Below, one piece after another: positions 1 to 6,737 of a stretch of DNA of 7,135 nucleotides. The stretch comes from Desulfobacteraceae bacterium (lineage in GTDB: Bacteria; Desulfobacterota; Desulfobacteria; Desulfobacterales; SURF-7). A program made the translations under genes and the position numbers. Numbering within the stretch: the stretch's first letter is position 1; each line of letters opens with the position of its first letter. The notes under the pieces were generated by a model. The model saw nothing but the letters and a program-made list of their open reading frames with translations. It made no database searches and was not told the DNA's origin. The DNA is taken from NCBI GenBank assembly GCA_030618925.1, contig JAUXCK010000139.1, positions 1-7,135 on the forward strand, read 5' to 3'.

Positions 1-38
1 ACCTCCCATCAACGCACTACCGGTCCCATGCAGAGTTT

Positions 39-67
39 TTGACAGCGTCCCGGCCCAGCGGTAGTTT
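39..67 (+). promoter_or_regulatory. Probable sigma70-type promoter of the tRNA-Ala gene
   Basis: A perfect TTGACA (39-44) is followed after 17 bases by TAGTTT (62-67), a weak -10 match. Transcription would start near 74, a few bases before the mature tRNA 5' end at 79. The perfect -35, ideal spacing and position support it; the poor -10 lowers confidence. No gene is visible in 1-38. Confidence 0.45.
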
Positions 68-78
68 GAATCGCTCGT

Positions 79-154
79 GGGGCTGTAGCTCAGCTGGGAG
101 AGCATCAGGCTGGCAGTCTGAGGGTCAGGGGTTCGATCCCCCTCAGCTCCACCA
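79..154 (+). tRNA. tRNA-Ala, anticodon GGC
   Basis: A complete 76-nt cloverleaf can be folded by eye. The acceptor stem pairs GGGGCTG (79-85) with CAGCTCC (144-150) and includes a G3-U70 wobble pair, the classic alanine identity element. The D arm is GCTC/GAGC with an 8-nt loop. The anticodon stem is TCAGG/TCTGA around the loop CTGGCAG, giving anticodon GGC, which reads alanine GCC/GCU codons. The T arm is AGGGG/CCCCT with loop TTCGATC. The discriminator is A and the 3' CCA is encoded in the DNA (152-154). It appears to be a single-gene unit with its own promoter and terminator. I saw no second copy of its 3' end in the window that would suggest an integrated element. Confidence 0.98.
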
Positions 155-161
155 GAAATTT

Positions 162-196
162 AAAGCCTTTCAGTGATTTACCGAAAGGCTTTTTTT
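162..196 (+). terminator. Rho-independent terminator downstream of tRNA-Ala
   Basis: A 10-bp perfect stem, AAAGCCTTTC (162-171) with GAAAGGCTTT (183-192), encloses an 11-nt loop and continues into a T run (total T stretch 190-196). It lies 8 bases after the tRNA. Read on the minus strand the stem is followed only by TTTAAATTT, so it could act weakly for the membrane-protein gene ending at 271, but it is mainly a plus-strand terminator. Confidence 0.9.
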
Positions 197-270
197 ATGC
201 ACTCGCATATTTCTTGATATTTTGAGGTTTTCAAACCCGTCAAGGCGGTAAATGGCCGATGCGAATGGGG

Positions 271-792
271 TTACTCCTTATAAAGCTGCCCGATTTTCTT
301 CTTTTTCCAGGGTTTAAAGATTGAAATAAAAACAGTTGTCATCAGCACCAGGCATTGAAGAGCGCCGAACATAAAATTCATTTTCTGGTTGTACAGGTAT
401 TCCGGGTCGGTTACTGCGGACATCCCCAACTTTCCCGAAATCTCCATCATTCTGGTCTCCCATGGGCCGAGATAAAACGTGCCAAAAAGAATTGCGACAA
501 CCGTTATGATCCATTTGACGATCATCCAGTTGTGCTTAAAAAAGCCCCAGTTGCTGAATGTGGAGTAGATAATACCGGTGACCAGGCACCCCATGGCACC
601 AGGGATCACAATGACCCCCATGTCCACAAAATGAATGCTCTGATTAATTCCGAACAAAACCCCGCCGTCGCTGACATCCCTTTTCAAAAAATATAATAGA
701 AACAGCGCCGTTGCACCGCCTACCCAGCATGAAACAGCAAGCATGTGAAATCCTTTGAGCCATCGCAATCCGCGTTTTCCTAATTTCTTCAT
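271..792 (-). CDS. Four-helix integral membrane protein, CopD/DUF2269-like N-terminal motif
   Basis: The 173-residue protein has four hydrophobic segments at about residues 15-36, 56-78, 89-109 and 139-159. Its N-terminus (MKKLGKRGLRWLK) and its end (KPWKKKK, 160-166) are basic, which predicts both termini in the cytoplasm. Helix 1 contains FHMLAVSCWVGG (15-26), like the histidine-plus-WxGG pattern at the start of CopD-type and DUF2269-type small membrane proteins. Further histidines are H54, just before helix 2, and H87, just before helix 3. No cleavable signal peptide is apparent. The start at 792 has a strong Shine-Dalgarno GGAGG (797-801 on the complementary strand) four to five bases upstream. 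The gene is divergent from the phospholyase gene with 209 bases between them and has no same-strand partner in the window. The function is unknown: heme or metal handling is possible from the histidines but unproven. Confidence 0.85.
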   Translation of the reverse strand: MKKLGKRGLRWLKGFHMLAVSCWVGGATALFLLYFLKRDVSDGGVLFGINQSIHFVDMGVIVIPGAMGCLVTGIIYSTFSNWGFFKHNWMIVKWIITVVAILFGTFYLGPWETRMMEISGKLGMSAVTDPEYLYNQKMNFMFGALQCLVLMTTVFISIFKPWKKKKIGQLYKE

Positions 793-913
793 GAATCCTC
801 CATATTTTAGATGCCGGGCAATTTGCCCATAATTGCCACTTGTTTATCCTTTTAGAACTGCCGGCAGGTGCCTTGCTGAAAATCCAGATTATGAAAGATT
901 TGAAAAACAGCGC

Positions 914-942
914 TTGACACCCAAAAAGCCATTTCCTATCAT
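914..942 (+). promoter_or_regulatory. Sigma70-type promoter for the phospholyase-kinase genes
   Basis: TTGACA (914-919), a 17-base spacer and TATCAT (937-942, five of six consensus positions) form a near-ideal promoter. Initiation would fall near 949-950, leaving a leader of about 52 nt before the start codon at 1002. It lies in the divergent intergenic region and points toward the phospholyase gene. A 10-base palindrome CTGCCGGCAG (858-867), 46 bases upstream of the -35, is a possible operator, but one short palindrome is weak evidence. Confidence 0.6.
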
Positions 943-1001
943 CTCCTATTATCTCATCAAAACTCTTCAATCAAGCCATCACCGGTCAAAAAGGAGCGCA
1001 C

Positions 1002-2333
1002 ATGGGTATTGAAAAAAACAGTCATGATACCAGCGCATTGTTACAGCGCAGAGAAGAACACTTTGCCGGTTCTTATCTATTTTACGAAAATCCCGTTGAG
1101 ATCGTTAAAGGGGAAGGGATCTGGCTTTTCGACCGTCAGGGGAAACGATACCTGGATTGTTACAACAATGTGGCCTCGGTTGGGCATTGTCACCCAAAAG
1201 TTGTCGAAGCACTGTGCAAACAGGCCGCCACCCTCAACACCCACACCCGATACCTGAGCGAACATATTATAAATTATTCTGAGCATTTAGCATCTACCAT
1301 GCCGTCCGGATTAGAGTTATGCCTGTATAGCTGCACCGGTACCGAGGCCAATGAGCTGGCCATGCGCATGGCCAGAAAAATAACCGGAAATTTTGGCGTC
1401 ATCATCATGGCGCATTCATATCACGGCAACTCCACCTTGATCAATGAGCTGTCTTCATGCCTGTACCCGCCCCACGAGTGTCCCGATTATGTGGCCATGG
1501 TCGAACCCCCCAATACCTTTCGAGGAAACCATAGATCCGATCAGGGGCTCAGCGATTCAGACCTGGCTCAAAATTATGCCCGATTGATTGATTCTGCGAT
1601 TCAGAAGCTGAATGACGCAGGGCATGGGGTGGCTGCATTTATTTGTGATGCCATATTTGACAGCCAGGGAGCGCTGAACGCCCCGGAAGATTATTTTAAA
1701 CGGGTATACGAAAAAATCCGGGCAGCCGGAGGCGTGTGCATTGCCGATGAGGTTCAGCCCGGCTTTGGACGCCTGGGCGAGCACATGTGGGGATTTCAAC
1801 ACTACCATGTGCTGCCTGATATTGTCACTTTGGGAAAACCCATGGGAGACGGTCATCCTGTGTCCGGTGTGGTGACCTCGAAAGAAATCGCCGACAATTT
1901 TTTTCAGAAGGCGTTTTATTTTAATACCTTCGGCGGCAACCCGGTGGCAGCAGCTGTGGCCGAAGCAGTGCTGTCTATCATTGAAGAGGAAAAACTTCAA
2001 CAAAACGCCTATGATGTCGGGCTGTATTTGCTGGAAAGGCTGAATGAGCTGGCCGATCAGCACCCCCTGATCGGACATATTCACGGCAGAGGGCTGTTTC
2101 TCGGCGTTGAGCTGATTAAAAATCGTCAAACCCTGGAACCCGCCCATCAAGAAGCCCGTGACATTGCCGAAAATATGAAAAATGAAGGTATACTCATCGG
2201 TTCCACCGGCCGATTCGGCAATGTGATTAAAATCCGTCCACCGCTGGTGTTCTCAAAAGAAAATGCGGACCTGTTAATCGAAAAGCTGGATAAATTATTG
2301 ACAGATATAAGTTTGAAAATGAACACTGGTTAG
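1002..2333 (+). CDS. PLP-dependent class-III aminotransferase-fold enzyme, probable amino-alcohol phosphate phospholyase (ETNPPL/PHYKPL-like)
   Basis: This 443-residue protein is a complete class-III aminotransferase-fold enzyme, close in length to PHYKPL (about 450). Visible motifs are YNNVASVGHCHP (54-65), NTHTRYL (79-85), the PLP-phosphate loop TGTEAN (112-117), SYHG (139-142), IADEVQPGFGR (247-257) with D249 contacting the pyridine nitrogen, TLGKPMGDGHP (276-286) with Schiff-base lysine K279, and FNTFGGNP (307-314). GKPMG(D/N)GHP, the VGHCHP block and NTxxRYL are typical of the branch that includes human ethanolamine-phosphate phospholyase and 5-phosphohydroxylysine phospholyase, rather than ornithine or GABA transaminases. 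The expected reaction is elimination of phosphate and ammonia from an O-phosphorylated amino alcohol, giving an aldehyde. The start has a strong AAGGAG (991-996) five bases upstream. The next gene is a small-molecule kinase, which supports this role. A true transaminase remains the main alternative; the substrate is not determined. Confidence 0.9.
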   Translation: MGIEKNSHDTSALLQRREEHFAGSYLFYENPVEIVKGEGIWLFDRQGKRYLDCYNNVASVGHCHPKVVEALCKQAATLNTHTRYLSEHIINYSEHLASTMPSGLELCLYSCTGTEANELAMRMARKITGNFGVIIMAHSYHGNSTLINELSSCLYPPHECPDYVAMVEPPNTFRGNHRSDQGLSDSDLAQNYARLIDSAIQKLNDAGHGVAAFICDAIFDSQGALNAPEDYFKRVYEKIRAAGGVCIADEVQPGFGRLGEHMWGFQHYHVLPDIVTLGKPMGDGHPVSGVVTSKEIADNFFQKAFYFNTFGGNPVAAAVAEAVLSIIEEEKLQQNAYDVGLYLLERLNELADQHPLIGHIHGRGLFLGVELIKNRQTLEPAHQEARDIAENMKNEGILIGSTGRFGNVIKIRPPLVFSKENADLLIEKLDKLLTDISLKMNTG

Positions 2334-2445
2334 GGATATTATTCTGCAAGGATCCGGCAATGGGATGTGATCAATAGTTATATATATGGATCCGAAAAAA
2401 CACTGGGGACATGTGTGCTGAGATGCTAGTCCGGGAAATAACACC

Positions 2446-3453
2446 ATGACCGATTTATACCAGCTGACACCGAAAGAGCAGACCGATCGATTAAAAAAAC
2501 TTGCTACCAAGGCGCTTGAATCCTGGGACATGGGTCCGGATATTGAACTGGAGTTGATCAAACACCGGGAAAACAGTGTTTATAAAATAAAGACTGCAAA
2601 TGGGAAATATGTGCTGCGCGTTCATCGCTTTGGATATCACACGGATGATGCGCTACGGTCTGAACTTCAGTGGATGGAGGCATTATCCCAAAACGGAATC
2701 CCCACGCCCGACATTATCAAGACCCGGCAAGGGGAATCCTTCACCATAGTGGACATGGAGGGGGTGCCTGAACCGCGTCAGGTGGACCTCTTCGCCTGGA
2801 TCGACGGCGTTCCCATCAGTGACCTCAAGGACAACAGCGATGAGCCGGCAATGCATCGTACCATCGGCACCCTGATGGCCAGGATGCACAATCAAGCCAA
2901 CCAGTGGACACCGCCCAGGGGGTTTACGCGTCACGCGTGGGATATTGAAGGGCTTTTAGGTAATCACCCTGTGTGGGGACGGTTCTGGGAAATGGGTCAT
3001 TTTACCGATGAACAACGGGCGAAAATCCATAAAACCCGGGCGGTTGCCAAAGAGCAGCTGAATGTGTTCGGTCAGGGCCCGGATCGATATGGATTGATTC
3101 ACTGCGATTTTCTTCCGGAAAATATGCTCAAGGACGGGGACATGGTGCGCATCATCGACTTTGATGACTGCGGCTTTGGCTGGCACATGTTTGATATCGT
3201 CACCAGCCTGTTTACCTACAGTTACCGCCCCAATTTTAAAGCGATCAAAAACGCGTTTGTGGAGGGGTATCGCAGCCAGCGGGACCTTCCCGAAGACCAA
3301 TTGAAATATTTTGACTTCTTTCTGCTGCTTCGTGTCATGACATCCTGCGGATGGCTGCACACCCGCCCTGAAACCGAAACAGCTCGGAAATTCAGCGCCG
3401 GACTGGCTAAAAACCTGATGGTGAGAGTAAACGCGTATCTGGAAAAAAATTAA
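2446..3453 (+). CDS. APH-family small-molecule kinase, hydroxylysine/amino-alcohol kinase-like
   Basis: This 335-residue protein has the APH/choline-kinase fold. In the N-lobe, ENSVYKI (42-48) is the nucleotide-loop region, and YVLRVHR (55-61) is strand 3, with R58 where many kinases have lysine. SELQW (72-76) lies in the following helix. The catalytic loop is LIHCDFLPEN (217-226), matching HxDxxxxN with catalytic D221 and N226. The metal-binding motif is IIDFDD (236-241) with D238. No transmembrane segment or signal peptide is seen, so it should be cytoplasmic. It follows the phospholyase gene by 112 bases on the same strand with no terminator-like hairpin between. The pairing recalls mammalian hydroxylysine kinase with its phospholyase. 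The likely role is ATP-dependent phosphorylation of the phospholyase's precursor. Homoserine-, choline- or ethanolamine-kinase-like substrates are alternatives, and antibiotic resistance is unlikely in this context. The start is the only in-frame candidate after a stop at 2419-2421, but its ribosome site is poor (GGGA, 2433-2436). Confidence 0.88.
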   Translation: MTDLYQLTPKEQTDRLKKLATKALESWDMGPDIELELIKHRENSVYKIKTANGKYVLRVHRFGYHTDDALRSELQWMEALSQNGIPTPDIIKTRQGESFTIVDMEGVPEPRQVDLFAWIDGVPISDLKDNSDEPAMHRTIGTLMARMHNQANQWTPPRGFTRHAWDIEGLLGNHPVWGRFWEMGHFTDEQRAKIHKTRAVAKEQLNVFGQGPDRYGLIHCDFLPENMLKDGDMVRIIDFDDCGFGWHMFDIVTSLFTYSYRPNFKAIKNAFVEGYRSQRDLPEDQLKYFDFFLLLRVMTSCGWLHTRPETETARKFSAGLAKNLMVRVNAYLEKN

Positions 3454-4997
3454 ATTGACCCAATATCCGCGTCGGGCACGCCCTCCCAGGCACCTCGTTC
3501 CATGTCGTAAGGAGAATGGGCCAGCCGGCATGACTTTCCCAGAATCATGGTTTCTTTCTTATCCCCGTATCCTGGCCAGTCCCCCAGGCTTTGACAGCCG
3601 GGATCCGCATTTCGGATAAACGCTATCCAGCCGTCCTGGACCTTTTCCGCCAGATGGTCCGCCGCTTCTCCGGAACCATAGAACCGATCGAATTTACTGT
3701 CCGCGTGAGTGCCGAACACAAAACCCAGTTCCAGGGCATGACAGGCACCCAGTATGCCATTGGCAACCGGCGATTTCCAATCAAAGAGATAAACAAAAGC
3801 CGGGATTCCGCGTGATCGGCACAAATCTGCCAATCGAAGCGCCGGAAGGCGGAAAACACGGTCGGTTTGAATGGCGGTAAACAAATTGCCGGGTTGAATC
3901 GGTTCTCCCCGCTGTTTCAGGGCCTTTTGATACGTGGTCACTATTTTTTCTACATCACCGCCGGGAATGAGCCGCCGACATCTTCTGACCAGGCCCGCTT
4001 CGTCCATTTTCTTCAGGCCGGGGTCCATGAGGGCGAAGAGTTTCCATTCATCAAGTGTCGATCCCACCAGGATTGAGACGCCATCGGCCGATCCGTTGGT
4101 GATGGCCTCAAACGGCATTCCGGGCAGGATATCACCGTCAACAACCGGCTGCATGGGCATGCCGCCGAAGTGGACTCTTTTTTTTACGGCAGCTGGAATC
4201 AAATTGAGTGCAGTTGAAAGAAGTTTTTCAGTGGAAGCCGATCGAAGCGCAACCGTATCTTCCGGCGCAATATCCAGCAGGCTTAAATAAAACTCGGTCA
4301 CCCGTTCAGCTTTTTCAGGGGGTATTGATGTGTGGGCAGCGCCGCTCTGGAGTATTGCCTTCTTAAACAGCCCTTTGGCTTTGGGCATGGCCAGCAGCGA
4401 GCCGACACTCATGCCCCCTGCTGATTCACCGGCGATCGTCACATTGTCCGGGTCACCCCCAAAGCCTTCGATATTATCCCGGACCCATTCAAGGGCGGCA
4501 ACCTGATCCAACAGCCCCTCATTACCGGTGGCGGGAATGGCGCCCCCGGTGATTTCCTTGAAGTTCAAAAATCCAAAAGGACCCAGCCGGTAATTTATGG
4601 TGACCACCACGATATTGCCTCTTTTGGCCAGTGTTATCCCATCATAGGTCGTCTGGGAACCCGCACCAATGGTAAATCCACCCCCGTGTATCCAGACAAA
4701 CACCGAGCGACGTGCCGTGTCCGCCCCTGGTGTGAATACATTTAAATAGAGGCAGTCTTCATTCAGGTCGGCCTGAAGATTGATCGTCAGCGCCTGCGCC
4801 TCAGGAGGGGCCTGCGGCGCAGCATTTCCAAAGGCGGTTGCGGATCGAATTCCCTGCCAGACCCGCTTTGGTTGCGGCGGCAGCCAGCGAAGCCCGTTCA
4901 CCGGAGGGGCCGCATAGGGAATCCCTTTAAAAATGAACAGTCCGTGTGTTTCAATGCCTTCAACTCTTCCTGTTATCGTCTCTGCCGATACCGCCAT
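3450..4997 (-). CDS. Type-B carboxylesterase (alpha/beta hydrolase, pNB-esterase/cholinesterase-like)
   Basis: This 515-residue protein has the normal length for bacterial type-B carboxylesterases. Family signatures are FKGIPYAAPP (23-32), NEDCLYLNVF (79-88), the oxyanion-hole HGGGF (104-108), and the nucleophile elbow GESAGG (190-195) with S192. The likely triad acid is E317 in GSTLDEWKLF, and the triad histidine is H420 in GACHALELGFVFG. All expected catalytic residues are present, so it should hydrolyse carboxylic esters. The N-terminus MAVSAETITG has no signal peptide, which suggests a cytoplasmic enzyme acting on small imported esters rather than a secreted one. The start has GGGAGG (5003-5008 on the complementary strand) about five bases upstream. 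It is probably the last gene of a minus-strand operon, 79 bases after the crotonase gene. It ends convergently against the kinase gene with a 4-base overlap. The substrate is not predictable. Confidence 0.95.
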   Translation of the reverse strand: MAVSAETITGRVEGIETHGLFIFKGIPYAAPPVNGLRWLPPQPKRVWQGIRSATAFGNAAPQAPPEAQALTINLQADLNEDCLYLNVFTPGADTARRSVFVWIHGGGFTIGAGSQTTYDGITLAKRGNIVVVTINYRLGPFGFLNFKEITGGAIPATGNEGLLDQVAALEWVRDNIEGFGGDPDNVTIAGESAGGMSVGSLLAMPKAKGLFKKAILQSGAAHTSIPPEKAERVTEFYLSLLDIAPEDTVALRSASTEKLLSTALNLIPAAVKKRVHFGGMPMQPVVDGDILPGMPFEAITNGSADGVSILVGSTLDEWKLFALMDPGLKKMDEAGLVRRCRRLIPGGDVEKIVTTYQKALKQRGEPIQPGNLFTAIQTDRVFRLPALRLADLCRSRGIPAFVYLFDWKSPVANGILGACHALELGFVFGTHADSKFDRFYGSGEAADHLAEKVQDGWIAFIRNADPGCQSLGDWPGYGDKKETMILGKSCRLAHSPYDMERGAWEGVPDADIGSI

Positions 4998-5076
4998 AAA
5001 CGCCTCCCATTTCTATTGAAAAATCACACATGACCACCATCTGCGATCCAATTTTAAGATGATGCCCGGATTGGGT

Positions 5077-5862
5077 TTACGGATCTATCTGGGTTCGTCC
5101 CCTTGTCTGGACCTTCTTTCGGTGCCGGTCATCGAAATTCTGAGTAGATTGCTTAACGTAGGCCAGATGGGCATCCCTTTCCGCCATCAATCCTTCCTCC
5201 AGGCTGGTGCTGAAACCCAGGTCAATGAGCCGTTTATACGCCTTGACGACAAAAGGGTCGGCCGGCAGCATATCCCTGGCCATAGATCGGCAGGTGTCCA
5301 TCAGTTCCCCGGACGGCACCACGCGGTTGACAAGTCCCCAGGCCTCGGCCTGTTCGGCCTGCAGATAATTTCCCGTGAACGCCAGCTCCTTGGCGCGGGA
5401 AGGACCGATGATTCTGGGTAATTTCTGGCTAAGTCCGCCGCCGGGGATAAACCCCACCCTGGCGTGGGTGTCGGCAAAAAAGGCTTTTGAGGATGCCACC
5501 AGGATATCACAAAACAATGCCAGCTCGAAGCCCCCGGTAACAGCCGGGCCATTTATGGCGCCGATGATGGGTCGGTCAAATTGGATTATCCGGGCAAACC
5601 CCTCTCCCAGGGCTGTTCCCATTTCTGATGATGCCAGGGATTCCATGGTCGCCAGTTCTTTTAAATCCAGCCCGCCGCAGAAAGCCCGGCCGGCCCCGGT
5701 AAGGATGGCAACTTTTATATCATTATCACTATTCAAGTCTCCAAATGCGTCCCGTATCGCTTCGCCCATCTCCTGATTCAGGGCGTTCATTGCATGGGGT
5801 CGATTCAGGGTCACAACGGCAATGCCCTGGCTTTTTTCCAGAATCACAACAGGTTTTGTCAT
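5077..5862 (-). CDS. Crotonase-superfamily protein (enoyl-CoA hydratase/isomerase-like) with Glu-to-His at the second catalytic position
   Basis: This 261-residue protein has the standard crotonase length. The CoA and oxyanion-hole segments are AFCGGLDLKEL (60-70) and NGPAVTGGFELALFCDI (104-120). Aligned by eye with rat mitochondrial enoyl-CoA hydratase, G110 matches G141 and E113 matches catalytic E144. The second catalytic glutamate (E164) is replaced by H133 in FADTHARVGFIPGGG (129-143). I recall ADTHARVG as typical of a large subgroup annotated as enoyl-CoA hydratase in actinobacteria and proteobacteria, so this is probably a subgroup trait and not decay. The protein should bind an acyl-CoA and stabilise an enolate; hydration, isomerisation or hydrolysis cannot be told apart. 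The start has GGAG (5869-5872 on the complementary strand) six bases upstream. It is the middle gene of a putative operon, 53 bases after the SDR and 79 before the esterase. Confidence 0.93.
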   Translation of the reverse strand: MTKPVVILEKSQGIAVVTLNRPHAMNALNQEMGEAIRDAFGDLNSDNDIKVAILTGAGRAFCGGLDLKELATMESLASSEMGTALGEGFARIIQFDRPIIGAINGPAVTGGFELALFCDILVASSKAFFADTHARVGFIPGGGLSQKLPRIIGPSRAKELAFTGNYLQAEQAEAWGLVNRVVPSGELMDTCRSMARDMLPADPFVVKAYKRLIDLGFSTSLEEGLMAERDAHLAYVKQSTQNFDDRHRKKVQTRGRTQIDP

Positions 5863-5915
5863 TGGTTTCTCCGTGTTTTAACAACCGCTTTCATCATTTC
5901 TTCCTTGAGCATAAT

Positions 5916-6737
5916 TTATGAAAAAATGGTCTGGTTTTCATAGGCTTCTCTCACCTTTTCCGGTGATTCTCCTTTCATGACATCTATTTGACGCAATTCA
6001 GGCGGAACATACCAATGAAGCTGATCGGAATGATATGCCTGCCAGACGGTTTCAGCCACCTCGATGGGTTGAATCAGCCGCATGAGCCCTTTCCTGGGTG
6101 CCGTATCCTGAACCCGGCCTTCACGCGGTACTTCCTGTCCCTGGAAGTAGACGGGTGAGTTGTTTAAAATGGGGGTATCTATTAATCCCGGCAGGACATC
6201 CGCCGCTCTTACATCGTGATGTTTGAATTCGATTGACCATGCCTCTGTCAATCCCTTCACCGCATGCTTGGTTGCCCCATAAGTCGAAAGTCCGGGGGGA
6301 CCATAAGTGGCAGCAGAAGAGGAAGTCGTAAAGCACAGTGAATTGTCCGTTGCAATCAGAAGCGGCAGTGCTGTATATACACCATTCATAACACCGATGA
6401 GGTTGACATTGATCACCTCTAGATGTTTTTCAAATGGAATATCCTCAAAAAATCCAGCATAACCAATACCGGCATTGTTGTGGAGAATATCCATCCCCCC
6501 TGATGTTATTTCCCCAAATTTATGGATGACTTTTTTAAAAGCGTCCCGATCGGTGACATCCAGCACATGGGTAAAACTGTCGGCCTCACCGATCTCCTGC
6601 CGCAGGTCTGCGAGTTTTTCCTCATTCACATCCACAGCGCCGATGAACCAGCCTTTTTCAGCAAAGAGCCGTGCTGTCGCTTGTCCAATTCCGCCGGCTG
6701 CCCCTGTTATAAAAATCGATTTTCGTTTCCCGGCCAT
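5916..6737 (-). CDS. Short-chain dehydrogenase/reductase (classical SDR, probably NAD-dependent)
   Basis: This 273-residue protein is a complete classical SDR. The Rossmann motif is TGAAGGIG (11-18). Strand 2 ends in AVDVN (34-38), where the acidic D36 favours NAD(H) over NADP(H). Other markers are NNAG (87-90), catalytic-tetrad N112 in NVNLIG (110-115), S140 in the SSS run (139-141), YGATK (153-157) with Y153 and K157, and PGLIDT (183-188). The C-terminal region, from about 215 to the end, forms the substrate-binding part and includes WYVPPELRQ (242-250). The protein should oxidise a secondary alcohol or reduce a ketone; the substrate is unknown. The start has AAGGGGG (6743-6749 on the complementary strand) about five bases upstream. 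It is the first gene of the minus-strand set, 53 bases ahead of the crotonase gene, a combination common in acyl-CoA or alicyclic alcohol breakdown. I found no convincing promoter upstream. Confidence 0.95.
   Translation of the reverse strand: MAGKRKSIFITGAAGGIGQATARLFAEKGWFIGAVDVNEEKLADLRQEIGEADSFTHVLDVTDRDAFKKVIHKFGEITSGGMDILHNNAGIGYAGFFEDIPFEKHLEVINVNLIGVMNGVYTALPLLIATDNSLCFTTSSSAATYGPPGLSTYGATKHAVKGLTEAWSIEFKHHDVRAADVLPGLIDTPILNNSPVYFQGQEVPREGRVQDTAPRKGLMRLIQPIEVAETVWQAYHSDQLHWYVPPELRQIDVMKGESPEKVREAYENQTIFS

Noticed and set aside
79..154. tRNA-Ala as an integration site of a mobile element
   Set aside because: No integrase gene and no second copy of the tRNA 3' end are present in the window.
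226..237. GGTTT-TC-AAACC as a terminator for the membrane-protein gene
   Set aside because: The stem is short, the loop is two bases, and no T run follows on the minus strand.
816..828. GGGCA-ATT-TGCCC hairpin upstream of the membrane-protein gene
   Set aside because: The stem is only 5 bp with no T run on either side, so it is not distinguishable from chance.
858..867. CTGCCGGCAG palindrome as an operator for the phospholyase promoter
   Set aside because: It is a single 10-base palindrome 46 bases upstream of the -35 with no second copy or known matching regulator, so it is mentioned only as a possibility.
355..970. Overlapping open frames on both strands around the membrane-protein gene and its upstream region
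   Set aside because: They are in other frames of, or extend past, a gene with clear membrane segments and a strong ribosome-binding site; their translations show no family features.
1557..2150. A 197-codon minus-strand frame inside the phospholyase gene
   Set aside because: It is antisense to a gene with full PLP-enzyme motifs and its translation has no coherent domain.
2446..3453. Aminoglycoside resistance gene
   Set aside because: The APH fold is shared by many metabolic kinases; the neighbouring phospholyase and lack of resistance context favour a metabolic role.
2956..3531. A 191-codon minus-strand frame across the kinase 3' end
   Set aside because: It is antisense to the kinase catalytic core and overlaps the esterase C-terminus in a different frame, with no domain features.
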